This document shows, in pieces, positions 1 to 5,850 of a DNA stretch of 10,863 nucleotides. Position 1 is the first letter of the stretch. Each line of letters starts with the position of its first letter. This DNA comes from Bacillota bacterium (GTDB lineage: Bacteria; Bacillota; Clostridia; Christensenellales; CAG-138): positions 1 through 10,863 of the forward strand of contig JAEXFV010000181.1 in assembly GCA_023451115.1 (NCBI GenBank), read 5' to 3'. Position numbers and translations under genes: made by a program. The notes beneath the pieces were generated by a model, which saw only the letters and a list, made by a program, of their open reading frames with translations, searched no databases and was not told where the DNA came from.

Positions 1-1000
1 GCACCGCACTGGTGTTGCCGTTATAAGCGCTTTGATAGGCGCACCCCGGCGTCAGGTGGAAGGAACCACCGATCTTTTCATCGTATAAGGTATTGCCGAT
101 GGCGCGGGTAATGGCGTTGTTAACTCCCAAAGCAAATTCCCCTAAATAGCGCGCGCCTTCGTCCATATCCAATAACTGATTGAGCCCTGCAGTATCGTTT
201 TGGCAGGTAGCTTTCACAATCCTTCCATTTTCAAAGATTAAAACAGGGTTTTCATACCGCTTACCCAGCATGCTTAGCGCCGTATTATAAGAAACAATGC
301 CGTTGGCGCTTTCCCGTAAGGGAGCAGTGTAGATTTCCCCATCAGGAATATTGCGCTCTCCGAAACAAGGCACTACAGGGATTCCTTTGATCGAGAAGGT
401 AAGGTCTGTGCCGGGGCCTACAATGCGCACCTGATCCGTTTGCTCCATCAATTGCTTAAGCGGCTCCATGGATTGACGCATTTGTTGATAATCTGCAAGG
501 GCGGCATCTAAGAAAAATTGATATAGATCGTCATAACACATGCCGGCCTTTTGCGCGTCTGCCATGGTAGGCCAGTGCAGATATACCCAACGGCGCTGGT
601 CAATGCGAAGGTCGCGCACCTCTTTGAGGGCTTTGCGGTGCAGGGCCAGCGCTTCAGGGCTTACTGCAGCGAGTTCCGCTTCGTTTTCATCCACGCCAAT
701 GTCTATGTGAGCTGCTAAGTGAGCCCAACGTGCCAGTTCCCACAGCTTTTGCTTTTCTAAAGCGGCGAGCGCCTGCTCCGGGTGGCTTGGATCGATATAA
801 GAGAAGGACAATCTGGAGATCTCGTCATCCTCCAGACGCACATACGGAATGGCGCCGATGAGCTGCGCTTGCCGCATGATGGCTTTGATTAAGGGTTTTG
901 CGGCAATGCCGCTGTTGATCTCAAATTGCTCGCCGCTTTTTAACCCAAGGCTATGGGTCAGCAACAATTTTGCCAGCGAATCTAACCGGGGATCTTGCAT
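1..1000 (-). CDS. M29-family metallo-aminopeptidase (AmpS/AmpT-like), C-terminus cut by window edge
   Basis: Releases N-terminal amino acids from peptides using two metal ions; a cytoplasmic peptidase by family. The reading frame is open from the ATG at 1000-998 to the window edge (333 codons); family members are about 370-410 residues, so some 40-70 residues are missing. Seen: a GERNIPDGEIYTAP segment at about residues 214-227 with Glu222, GARYLGEFALG with Glu288, and TLYDEK followed by His315 (FHLTPG). From memory of Thermus AmpT, the ligands are Glu250, Glu316, a His about 29 further on, then His-x-Asp; the 66-residue spacing between the two Glu is reproduced here. The His-x-Asp pair should lie just outside the window. 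The start is fixed by AAAGGGAGG with a 6-nt spacer. It has its own promoter downstream of the sortase terminator, so it is probably an independent transcript. The family call is firm; substrate preference is unknown. Confidence 0.88.
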   Translation of the reverse strand, partial: MQDPRLDSLAKLLLTHSLGLKSGEQFEINSGIAAKPLIKAIMRQAQLIGAIPYVRLEDDEISRLSFSYIDPSHPEQALAALEKQKLWELARWAHLAAHIDIGVDENEAELAAVSPEALALHRKALKEVRDLRIDQRRWVYLHWPTMADAQKAGMCYDDLYQFFLDAALADYQQMRQSMEPLKQLMEQTDQVRIVGPGTDLTFSIKGIPVVPCFGERNIPDGEIYTAPLRESANGIVSYNTALSMLGKRYENPVLIFENGRIVKATCQNDTAGLNQLLDMDEGARYLGEFALGVNNAITRAIGNTLYDEKIGGSFHLTPGCAYQSAYNGNTSAV

Positions 1001-1071
1001 AACAGGCCTCCCTTTCGGTGTGCAATGATACCGAATTTAAAATATATCAGTGATTTCAACTAGATATTGCA

Positions 1072-1100
1072 ATTGTACCATGTTGCCCGGTAATCTGTAA
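1072..1100 (-). promoter_or_regulatory. Promoter of the M29 peptidase (extended -10)
   Basis: On the minus strand, TTACAG (1100-1095) is followed after 17 nt by TACAAT (1077-1072), with TG one base before the -10 (TGGTACAAT), an extended -10. It lies about 70 bp upstream of the peptidase ATG and just past the terminator of the preceding sortase gene, which fits an independent transcription unit. Confidence 0.5.
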
Positions 1101-1109
1101 CCCCCTATG

Positions 1110-1137
1110 AAAAACGCCCTGGCATTTGCCAGGGCGT
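1110..1137 (-). terminator. Intrinsic terminator of the sortase gene
   Basis: A perfect 10-bp stem, ACGCCCTGGC (1114-1123) with GCCAGGGCGT (1128-1137), has a 4-nt loop. Read on the minus strand it is followed by a run of T (1114-1110). It starts 27 nt beyond the sortase stop codon. Confidence 0.9.
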
Positions 1138-1163
1138 AAGGGCGTGCAAACAAGGAACTGAAA

Positions 1164-2000
1164 TTACTGGATGCGCCGGGCGCACACGGCAAAGTAAGAG
1201 TTATCATACTCATATGTGCAGGTGGAAAGGGTTAATACCTGGTCGCTTGCCTTGATGCTAACGGTGTCGTCCACTACGCTGTATTTGGACTCCTTGGCGT
1301 AATCAATGATGGAATTCATATATTCAACGTAATTGTCGTCAGAACCAAAGCGGGTATGGATATAATAGACGCCTTGCTTTACCACATAGGCGGCATATAC
1401 TTCCCATTTGGTCTCTTTGCCATCCCATAAAAAAGTAATAATGCGGTTTTCTTCAAAAAAACTGCGCTGCTTATAGTTGTTCAGGTCATGAAACATGGTG
1501 CCGTTTTTCATGTTGTGGCCATACAAAATGATATGGCGCTGCTGATCGGAATTGCTGTTGCGGAAATCCATAAACACAGCTCCATGTTTCGACTCTTCCT
1601 TTTCCACATTGTGGGTGAGGTAATACTCGTTGTCATCGGTACGTACAACAGGGTAGTCGATGCGAGTATTGGGAACCGATATCCATCCGATTACATCGGG
1701 ATTGGTTTTCTTTGCTTCCTCGTAGGAAGAAAATTGAGGCAGAACATCCCCGGGCTCTGCCACGCCGTCCAGCTCGTCGATGGGTACCGGCGTAGCGGAA
1801 GATGCATCGAAAGACGGCACAGGGCTGTCACTGCCTGCAGCAGGCGTAACACTGGGGACGGGCGTGTCAGCTGGGAGCGTTTCTCCAGCCAAGGACGGGT
1901 TGCTGGGGGCGCTGCAGCCGGATAATAGAATGCTCGCGATTACCAGCGCCAGGCAAAGGACGCCGCGAAATTTTCCCGAATAAAAATAGTGGCAACGCAA
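1164..2000 (-). CDS. Class B-type sortase with a lipoprotein signal peptide; catalytic Arg position is Tyr
   Basis: Sortases cleave a sorting motif in secreted proteins and join them to the cell wall or to pilin. Seen: a positively charged N-terminus, a hydrophobic stretch at 14-27 and a lipobox LSGC with Cys29; a Pro/Ser/Thr-rich linker at about 30-88; then a sortase core (NPDVIGWISVPNTRIDYPVV at 100-119, KHGAVFMD at 138-145). The catalytic His is His162 (LYGHN) and the catalytic Cys is Cys261 (LSTCTYEYDN). In class B enzymes the essential Arg usually follows the Cys by about eight residues (C-x7-R, as in NARFVV); here that position is Tyr269 (NSYFAV), and the nearest arginines are 275 and 276. 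Start is TTG (2000-1998), chosen because AAAGAGGTGA lies 7 nt upstream. Length 278 aa, longer than usual because of the linker. No substrate with a sorting signal is present in the window. Divergent from mreB. Confidence 0.85.
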   Translation of the reverse strand: MRCHYFYSGKFRGVLCLALVIASILLSGCSAPSNPSLAGETLPADTPVPSVTPAAGSDSPVPSFDASSATPVPIDELDGVAEPGDVLPQFSSYEEAKKTNPDVIGWISVPNTRIDYPVVRTDDNEYYLTHNVEKEESKHGAVFMDFRNSNSDQQRHIILYGHNMKNGTMFHDLNNYKQRSFFEENRIITFLWDGKETKWEVYAAYVVKQGVYYIHTRFGSDDNYVEYMNSIIDYAKESKYSVVDDTVSIKASDQVLTLSTCTYEYDNSYFAVCARRIQ

Positions 2001-2049
2001 GAAAAATTCACCTCTTTCCGCCAGAAGGAGACACCCTCCGCTACATAGT

Positions 2050-2079
2050 ATTGTAGCTTACATCCGGGAAAAAGCGCAA
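2050..2079 (-). promoter_or_regulatory. Promoter of the sortase gene
   Basis: Minus strand: TTGCGC (2079-2074), 18-nt spacer, TACAAT (2055-2050), about 45 bp before the start of transcription-to-translation signals of the sortase. A dyad CTACA-N6-TGTAG (2041-2056) overlaps the -10 box and could be an operator; that role is inferred only. Confidence 0.5.
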
Positions 2080-2142
2080 GACGCCGCTGCATATTTCACG
2101 GAAATGTTACAGCTTGCTCCAACGATTGGAGAACGATGGGTA

Positions 2143-2171
2143 TTGTGGAAACCAAGGGTTAGTGTTAAAAT
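2143..2171 (+). promoter_or_regulatory. Promoter of mreB
   Basis: Plus strand: TTGTGG (2143-2148), 17-nt spacer, TAAAAT (2166-2171). The predicted start near 2178 gives a leader of about 55 nt before the ATG at 2234. It is divergent from the sortase promoter, with roughly 65 bp between the two -35 boxes. Confidence 0.5.
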
Positions 2172-2233
2172 AACTGATATATGTATATTGGATGAATGCT
2201 TTGGCATAGAGCTGGGGGAAAGGAACAACCGAG

Positions 2234-3274
2234 ATGGGATTGTTTGAGTTCAATGATGTTGGAATAGATCTTGGCACCTCAAGCGTGCTGGTATATGTGA
2301 AGAATAAAGGCATTGTATTGCGAGAGCCTTCCGTTGTGGCCGTGGAAAAAATCACGGGCCGTATCCTGGCGGTGGGCGAAGAGGCGCGGCGCATGCTGGG
2401 CCGTACGCCTGGCAGTATTATCGCCATCCGTCCGTTGAAAGATGGCGTAATTTCCAACTTCGATATTACAGAACGCCTGCTGCACCATTTTTTAAAAAAA
2501 GTGGTGGGAAGACATGTTTTCTTTAAGCCGCGTGTGGTGGTTTGCGTGCCTTCCGGTGTGACGGAGGTAGAAAAACGCTCCGTTATAGACGCAACCGAAG
2601 AAGCGGGCGCTCGCCATACATTCCTGATTGAAGAACCCATTGCCGCAGCGATTGGCGCCGGCATTGATATTTCGCAGCCCCGCGGCAACATGGTGCTGGA
2701 TATTGGCGGCGGTACCACAGATGTTGCGATCATTTCTCTAGGGGGCGCGGTACTTTCCGATTCCCTTAAGATTGCAGGCGATAAATTTGATGACGCAATT
2801 GTAAGATATATGCGCAAGAAGCATAATCTGCTCATTGGTGAACGCACTGCGGAAGAAATGAAGATTGCGATCGGCTCCGCCTACCCCCGCAGGGAACAGA
2901 CTTTTGTAGATGTGAAGGGCCGTAACCTGATTTCCGGCCTGCCCCAGTCCATCGTAGTAGGATCCAATGAAATGATAGACGCCTTGGAAGAACCGCTGCA
3001 GATCATACTGGAAAGCGTGCGTACCCTGTTTGAGAAAACGCCCCCGGAGCTGGCCTCAGATATTGCCGAAAACGGTATTTGCCTCACTGGCGGCGGCGCT
3101 TTGCTTTATGGAATGGACAAGTTCGTAGCGGAGCACACCAAAGTGCCCTGTTATGTTGCGGAAGATCCTATCTCCTGCGTAGCCATCGGCACGGGCAAGG
3201 TGCTGGAAAACATCAACGTATATTCCAGCGGCGCGATTTACGACTATAAGCGCGGAGAGTATTTTGAAGGTTAA
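2234..3274 (+). CDS. mreB: MreB/Mbl-family rod-shape actin homologue
   Basis: A bacterial actin that forms membrane-associated filaments guiding lateral cell-wall synthesis. Length 346 aa, normal for the family. Seen in order: phosphate-1 loop GIDLGTSS (residues 10-17), EPSVVAV at 31-37, CVPSGVTEVEKR at 104-115, the catalytic region IEEPIAAAIGAG at 132-143 with Glu134, phosphate-2 loop LDIGGGTTD (155-163), and the adenosine motif LTGGGALLYG (284-293). The phosphate-1 loop reads TSSV where E. coli and Bacillus MreB have T-A/S-N-T; clostridial MreB/Mbl paralogues often have this variant. The N-terminal GLFEF may be a short membrane-binding segment. Start ATG is preceded by GGGGGAAAGGA, 10 nt away. 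It is solitary: no mreC, mreD, minD or rodA follows; the next gene is convergent. MreB versus Mbl or MreBH cannot be settled by eye. Confidence 0.93.
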   Translation: MGLFEFNDVGIDLGTSSVLVYVKNKGIVLREPSVVAVEKITGRILAVGEEARRMLGRTPGSIIAIRPLKDGVISNFDITERLLHHFLKKVVGRHVFFKPRVVVCVPSGVTEVEKRSVIDATEEAGARHTFLIEEPIAAAIGAGIDISQPRGNMVLDIGGGTTDVAIISLGGAVLSDSLKIAGDKFDDAIVRYMRKKHNLLIGERTAEEMKIAIGSAYPRREQTFVDVKGRNLISGLPQSIVVGSNEMIDALEEPLQIILESVRTLFEKTPPELASDIAENGICLTGGGALLYGMDKFVAEHTKVPCYVAEDPISCVAIGTGKVLENINVYSSGAIYDYKRGEYFEG

Positions 3275-3356
3275 GTAGGGTAACGGCTTTTTCTCTGCCG
3301 CTGATTGTAAACATTAGAAAACGGTGCCCTGAGCGGAATGAAAGGGGCGTTAGAGA

Positions 3357-3404
3357 CATAACAATATCCTGCCCGGCATTTCTGCCGGGCAGGATATTGT
3401 TATG
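3357..3404. terminator. Perfect 22-bp inverted repeat between convergent mreB and the Xre gene, probable two-way terminator
   Basis: The arms 3357-3378 and 3383-3404 are exact reverse complements (22 bp) around a TTTC loop; the inner ten pairs are GC-rich and the outer twelve AT-rich. It lies 83 bp past the mreB stop and 28 bp past the stop of the convergent Xre gene. Neither side has a clean run of T, only TATTGTTATG within the outer arm. A terminator is the simplest reading; the arms are longer than usual for that. Confidence 0.65.
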
Positions 3405-3431
3405 GACATTGGTTGAATGACAAACGAAAGG

Positions 3432-3896
3432 TCAGCCATTTACTTTGCTCCTGCGGTTTTTCCAAACATGGTACAAAATATCTTTTAGAACCAACATTGC
3501 ATCTTGTTCATTCAATTGGTATTCCTGCTCTATTTCGTCCAGCATTTCATCTAACCTGCGGGCATAGTTCGGAATGTTCACTTTATTTTGGTAGTGAAGC
3601 AGAATAGGATATTTTTTTCCCCACGCATTTGTCCAGTCGATTTTTTCCTCCGTTTCTTCACTCGTTTTGTCGATCGTATCCTGGATTTCTTTGATATCAA
3701 TATCAAAATCGATTAGCTCATCTAACGTCATATGGTATAGCGTCGCCATTTTTTTTGACTGACGAATATCCGGAACGGTTTCATCCGTTTCCCATTTTGA
3801 AATGGTCTGCCGGCTTACGCCCAGTTTCTCTGCTACATCTTCTTGCGAAAGACCAGACTTTTTTCTTGCATGAAATAAATGATTTCCTAAATTCAT
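3432..3896 (-). CDS. Xre-family helix-turn-helix transcriptional regulator
   Basis: A cytoplasmic DNA-binding protein of 154 aa. Residues about 5-60 form a classical Cro/CI-type helix-turn-helix: LFHARKKSGLSQEDVAEKLGVSRQ-TISKWE, with LSQEDVAEKLGVSRQTISKW as the two recognition helices, followed by the usual P-D-I segment. The C-terminal half (about 65-154) is acidic and probably helical, and I do not recognise it as a ligand-binding domain. The start is supported by AAGGAG with an 8-nt spacer. Base composition is visibly more AT-rich than in its neighbours, which suggests acquisition by transfer. It lies downstream of, and in the same direction as, an ABC exporter pair, separated by 313 bp with its own promoter region. 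Control of itself or of the exporter is plausible but inferred. The fold is firm; the target is unknown. Confidence 0.88.
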   Translation of the reverse strand: MNLGNHLFHARKKSGLSQEDVAEKLGVSRQTISKWETDETVPDIRQSKKMATLYHMTLDELIDFDIDIKEIQDTIDKTSEETEEKIDWTNAWGKKYPILLHYQNKVNIPNYARRLDEMLDEIEQEYQLNEQDAMLVLKDILYHVWKNRRSKVNG

Positions 3897-3929
3897 TGAT
3901 TTTTCTCCTTATCAGCTTATGCGCTTCAA

Positions 3930-3986
3930 TTGATAACCATATTATATTTATGAATAAGGACACACTCTACCAATTGTTGTTATCAA
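3930..3986 (-). promoter_or_regulatory. Probable promoter and operator of the Xre gene
   Basis: A consensus -10 TATAAT occurs on the minus strand at 3946-3941, about 45 bp before the ATG; no convincing -35 is visible at the right distance (TAGAGT at 17 nt). It is bracketed by an exact 8-bp inverted repeat, TTGATAAC (3930-3937) and GTTATCAA (3979-3986). The layout suits autoregulation by the encoded regulator, which is inference. Confidence 0.4.
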
Positions 3987-4164
3987 ATCTGCACGCTTTA
4001 TTTACATATAAAGGACTTACAATAATATCAAAGGTATCGTTACTTTGATGAAAATATATCACGTAGGAAAAAATGATGCAAGGAACTACTGATATACCGC
4101 ATTATAGTGGGGTACACAAAGCTTGACAGCAGGTATTTTACCTGCCGCCAAACCTGTTTTATTA
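3987..4164. other. AT-rich non-coding stretch with short dyads
   Basis: No credible gene is present here. Visible structure: ATCAAAG (4027-4033) facing CTTTGAT (4043-4049), a possible operator sharing the TATCAAA core with the repeat at 3979-3986; and a small perfect hairpin, GCAGGTA-TTT-TACCTGC (4129-4145). A TTGACA hexamer (4124-4129) abuts this hairpin but has no -10 at the right distance. A 17-codon reading frame at 4073-4126 is too short and weakly supported to call. Confidence 0.45.
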
Positions 4165-4193
4165 GCACCCATACAAAACTGGGGCGTTTTTTT
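4165..4193 (+). terminator. Plus-strand terminator-like hairpin with U7 tail
   Basis: On the plus strand GC-A-CCCA (4165-4171) pairs with TGGGGC (4180-4185), with one bulged A and an 8-nt loop, and is followed by seven T (4187-4193). No plus-strand gene ends here, so it could end a small RNA, stop antisense transcription into the exporter genes, or be a relic. The six-pair stem is weak. Confidence 0.4.
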
Positions 4194-4209
4194 AAAATAC
4201 ACGGCGTGA

Positions 4210-4950
4210 TTATGTTTCATCGCTGTGCATTTTGCGCTGGAAAACCAGGACCGCTAATATTCCCATGGCGGCAGCATATCCCAGCACCCACCACAGATGG
4301 GGTAATATTTCCTCATAATTTCCTTGCAGTGCAGCCTTGCCTGCATCCACTGCATGCGCAAAGGGCAGAGCATAGGCGATTGCAGAAAAAGCGCCGCCAA
4401 TTAAGTTGAGATCGAACCAGGTTCCACTTAGCCAAGCGCTTAAGTTGGTTAACAAAGCGCCGCAGATTCCTCCAACCTGTTTATCCGTAAGCAATGTCCC
4501 AGCAAGGAGGCCAACGCTGATAAAGAAGATTGCGGCTGGCAACAGCACTAAAATGGTCAGCAGCGTATTTCCATGAAAGGGCAGTCCCCAGATCAGGGCA
4601 AATAAAAAGCAGAGGGCGCTTTGCAGCACGGCCATGGGAAGCAGTGGCAGCGTATATCCTAAAATAAAATCCGCTGCGGTCAGAGGAGAAGCAAATAACC
4701 GCAGCATAAAGGAGGAAGAACGGTCTTTTGCAATCAATGTGCCGGAAAACAAAGCCAGAAACGAATACCCGAAGACGGCGATCCCCGGCGTTATATTCTG
4801 GATTTCAAATATTGGTTCCGGGATGTTGGCCTGAATGGTGCTTAAAAGCAACAATACGATCAGTGGAAAGCCTACCCCAAAAGCTAAGTTTAAAGGGTCC
4901 CGCAGAATTTCCTTTGTGTTTCGTGATGCAAACAACAGATACCGTTTCAT
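4210..4950 (-). CDS. ABC-2 type transporter permease
   Basis: The membrane half of an ABC exporter, 246 aa, usual length for DrrB/YadH-type permeases. About six hydrophobic segments are visible (residues near 20-40, 55-73, 97-121, 129-154, 159-176 and 218-238), with a cytoplasmic N-terminus (RNTKEILRDPLNL) that fits the coupling helix seen in this family, and the typical KDR-S-SFMLRLFASPLT loop at about 75-91. The start overlaps the end of the ATPase gene in an ATGA arrangement; the Shine-Dalgarno AAGGAGG lies within the last ATPase codons, 7 nt from the ATG, so translation is likely coupled. The exported substrate (drug, lipid, peptide or other) cannot be told from sequence. I see no good terminator on this strand directly after the gene. 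Confidence 0.87.
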   Translation of the reverse strand: MKRYLLFASRNTKEILRDPLNLAFGVGFPLIVLLLLSTIQANIPEPIFEIQNITPGIAVFGYSFLALFSGTLIAKDRSSSFMLRLFASPLTAADFILGYTLPLLPMAVLQSALCFLFALIWGLPFHGNTLLTILVLLPAAIFFISVGLLAGTLLTDKQVGGICGALLTNLSAWLSGTWFDLNLIGGAFSAIAYALPFAHAVDAGKAALQGNYEEILPHLWWVLGYAAAMGILAVLVFQRKMHSDET

Positions 4951-5681
4951 TGGAGCGCCTCCTTGCCAGCGGCCAGCGTCACAAACGCATCTTCAAAAGT
5001 GCTTGCACCGGTTTGGGCCATCAGCGCATTGGCGGTTCCCACGGCTTTTAAACTGCCTTTTGCCATTATGCCGATGCGATCGGATAAGGCCTGCGCTTCT
5101 TCCAAATAATGCGTAGTGAGTATGATCGTAATCCTGCCTTTTAACCCCTGGATAAGCTGCCAAAGTTCCCGGCGGGCCAATACATCCAGCCCTAACGTTG
5201 GCTCGTCCAAAAACAAAATGGAGGGGCTGGAAATCAAGGCCATAGCAATGCTCAAACGCCGTTGCATACCGCCGGATAAGGACTTTGCCCTGCGGTTACA
5301 AACTTCTGTAAGGTCAAGCGCTTTTAGCATTTCCAGGGTTTTTTCCTTGGCGAGAGAATGTTTGCACCCATAAAGCCCGGCGATCAGCTCTAAATTTTCC
5401 CGCACGGTCAAGTTGCCGGCCACCGCTGTTTCCTGTGGAGAGACATTTATTTGGGCTTTTACCGCCTGAGGATGCGTTACAATGCTATGCCCCAATAGGA
5501 ACGCATCGCCGCTGGTAGGCGGGCAAAGGCAACTCAACATTTTGATTGTGGTGGTTTTTCCCGCCCCATTCACCCCTAAAAGCGCAAAAAGCTCTCCCTG
5601 CGCAATGGAAAGGTTGAGGCCCTTTACAGCAACTGTTTTTGAAAAATGTTTGGCTAGGTCCACCGTTTGGATGGCATCCAT
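4947..5681 (-). CDS. ABC transporter ATP-binding protein (DrrA/CcmA-like) of the ABC-2 exporter
   Basis: Supplies ATP hydrolysis for the permease encoded directly downstream. Length 244 aa. All motifs are intact: Walker A GVNGAGKTT (36-44), Q-loop SPQET (Gln83), signature LSGGMQRR (135-142), Walker B ILFLDEP (Asp159, Glu160), D-loop TLGLD (162-166) and H-loop His191 (TTHYLEEA). The sequence around the Q-loop and the GLD D-loop fits the multidrug/daunorubicin DrrA group. The start ATG is preceded by AAGGAGG at 10 nt. Transcribed first in a two-gene operon, with a 4-bp overlap into the permease. The promoter upstream carries dyads, so regulation is likely. The ATPase call is secure; the substrate is not known. 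Confidence 0.93.
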   Translation of the reverse strand: MDAIQTVDLAKHFSKTVAVKGLNLSIAQGELFALLGVNGAGKTTTIKMLSCLCPPTSGDAFLLGHSIVTHPQAVKAQINVSPQETAVAGNLTVRENLELIAGLYGCKHSLAKEKTLEMLKALDLTEVCNRRAKSLSGGMQRRLSIAMALISSPSILFLDEPTLGLDVLARRELWQLIQGLKGRITIILTTHYLEEAQALSDRIGIMAKGSLKAVGTANALMAQTGASTFEDAFVTLAAGKEALQ

Positions 5682-5712
5682 TTATCCTTTTCCTCCTTAC
5701 CGTATCATACTC

Positions 5713-5764
5713 CTACCTATATAAGTATGTAGCAGGTTGGTATGAATAGTATAACTAATTATAC
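5713..5764. promoter_or_regulatory. Two candidate operators in front of the ABC exporter
   Basis: Dyad 1 (5740-5764): half-sites GTATgAaTAGT and ACTAaTtATAC around an ATA centre, overlapping the exporter -10 box. Dyad 2 (5713-5732): CTAC-n-TA ... TA-n-GTAG, between the predicted start of transcription and the Shine-Dalgarno. Both positions would suit a repressor. Which protein binds is unknown; the Xre regulator downstream is one candidate. Confidence 0.4.
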
Positions 5765-5786
5765 TTCTGCGGTGTATAAAACACAA
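5758..5786 (-). promoter_or_regulatory. Promoter of the ABC exporter operon
   Basis: Minus strand: TTGTGT (5786-5781), 17-nt spacer, TATAAT (5763-5758), a near-consensus SigA-type promoter, about 77 bp before the ATPase start codon. It lies just downstream of the oxidoreductase operon terminator. Confidence 0.65.
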
Positions 5787-5797
5787 TGGGTCAAAAA

Positions 5798-5823
5798 GAA
5801 AAGCGGGCAATTGCCCGCTTTTC
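5798..5823 (-). terminator. Terminator of the 2-oxoacid:ferredoxin oxidoreductase operon
   Basis: A 26-bp perfect palindrome, core GCGGGCAATTGCCCGC. On the minus strand it is followed by TTTTC and then TTTTTGA, about 28 nt after the gamma-subunit stop codon. On the plus strand it also ends in TTTT, so it may work both ways. Confidence 0.85.
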
Positions 5824-5850
5824 ACACCTTTGCACAAAGCATTGGTAAAA

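Noticed and set aside
1866..1880. LPADT in the sortase's own linker as an LPxTG-like sorting signal
   Set aside because: The motif is not LPxTG, and it is near the N-terminus without a following hydrophobic segment and basic tail.
2107..2847. 246-codon open frame antisense to the start of mreB
   Set aside because: It overlaps a secure actin-family gene, has no ribosome binding site and its translation looks like a low-complexity shadow rich in Ser, Arg and Pro.
3755..4048. 97-codon plus-strand frame antisense to the Xre gene
   Set aside because: Most of it is the complement of the helix-turn-helix coding region; the internal Met at 3950 has no Shine-Dalgarno.
4073..4126. 17-codon plus-strand frame with an AGGA before it
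   Set aside because: The spacing to the ATG is too short, the peptide has no signal or known toxin/leader pattern, and there is no supporting conservation to judge by.
4124..4129. Perfect TTGACA as a plus-strand promoter -35
   Set aside because: The sequence at 16-18 nt downstream is GC-rich (CGCCAA) and gives no -10 box.
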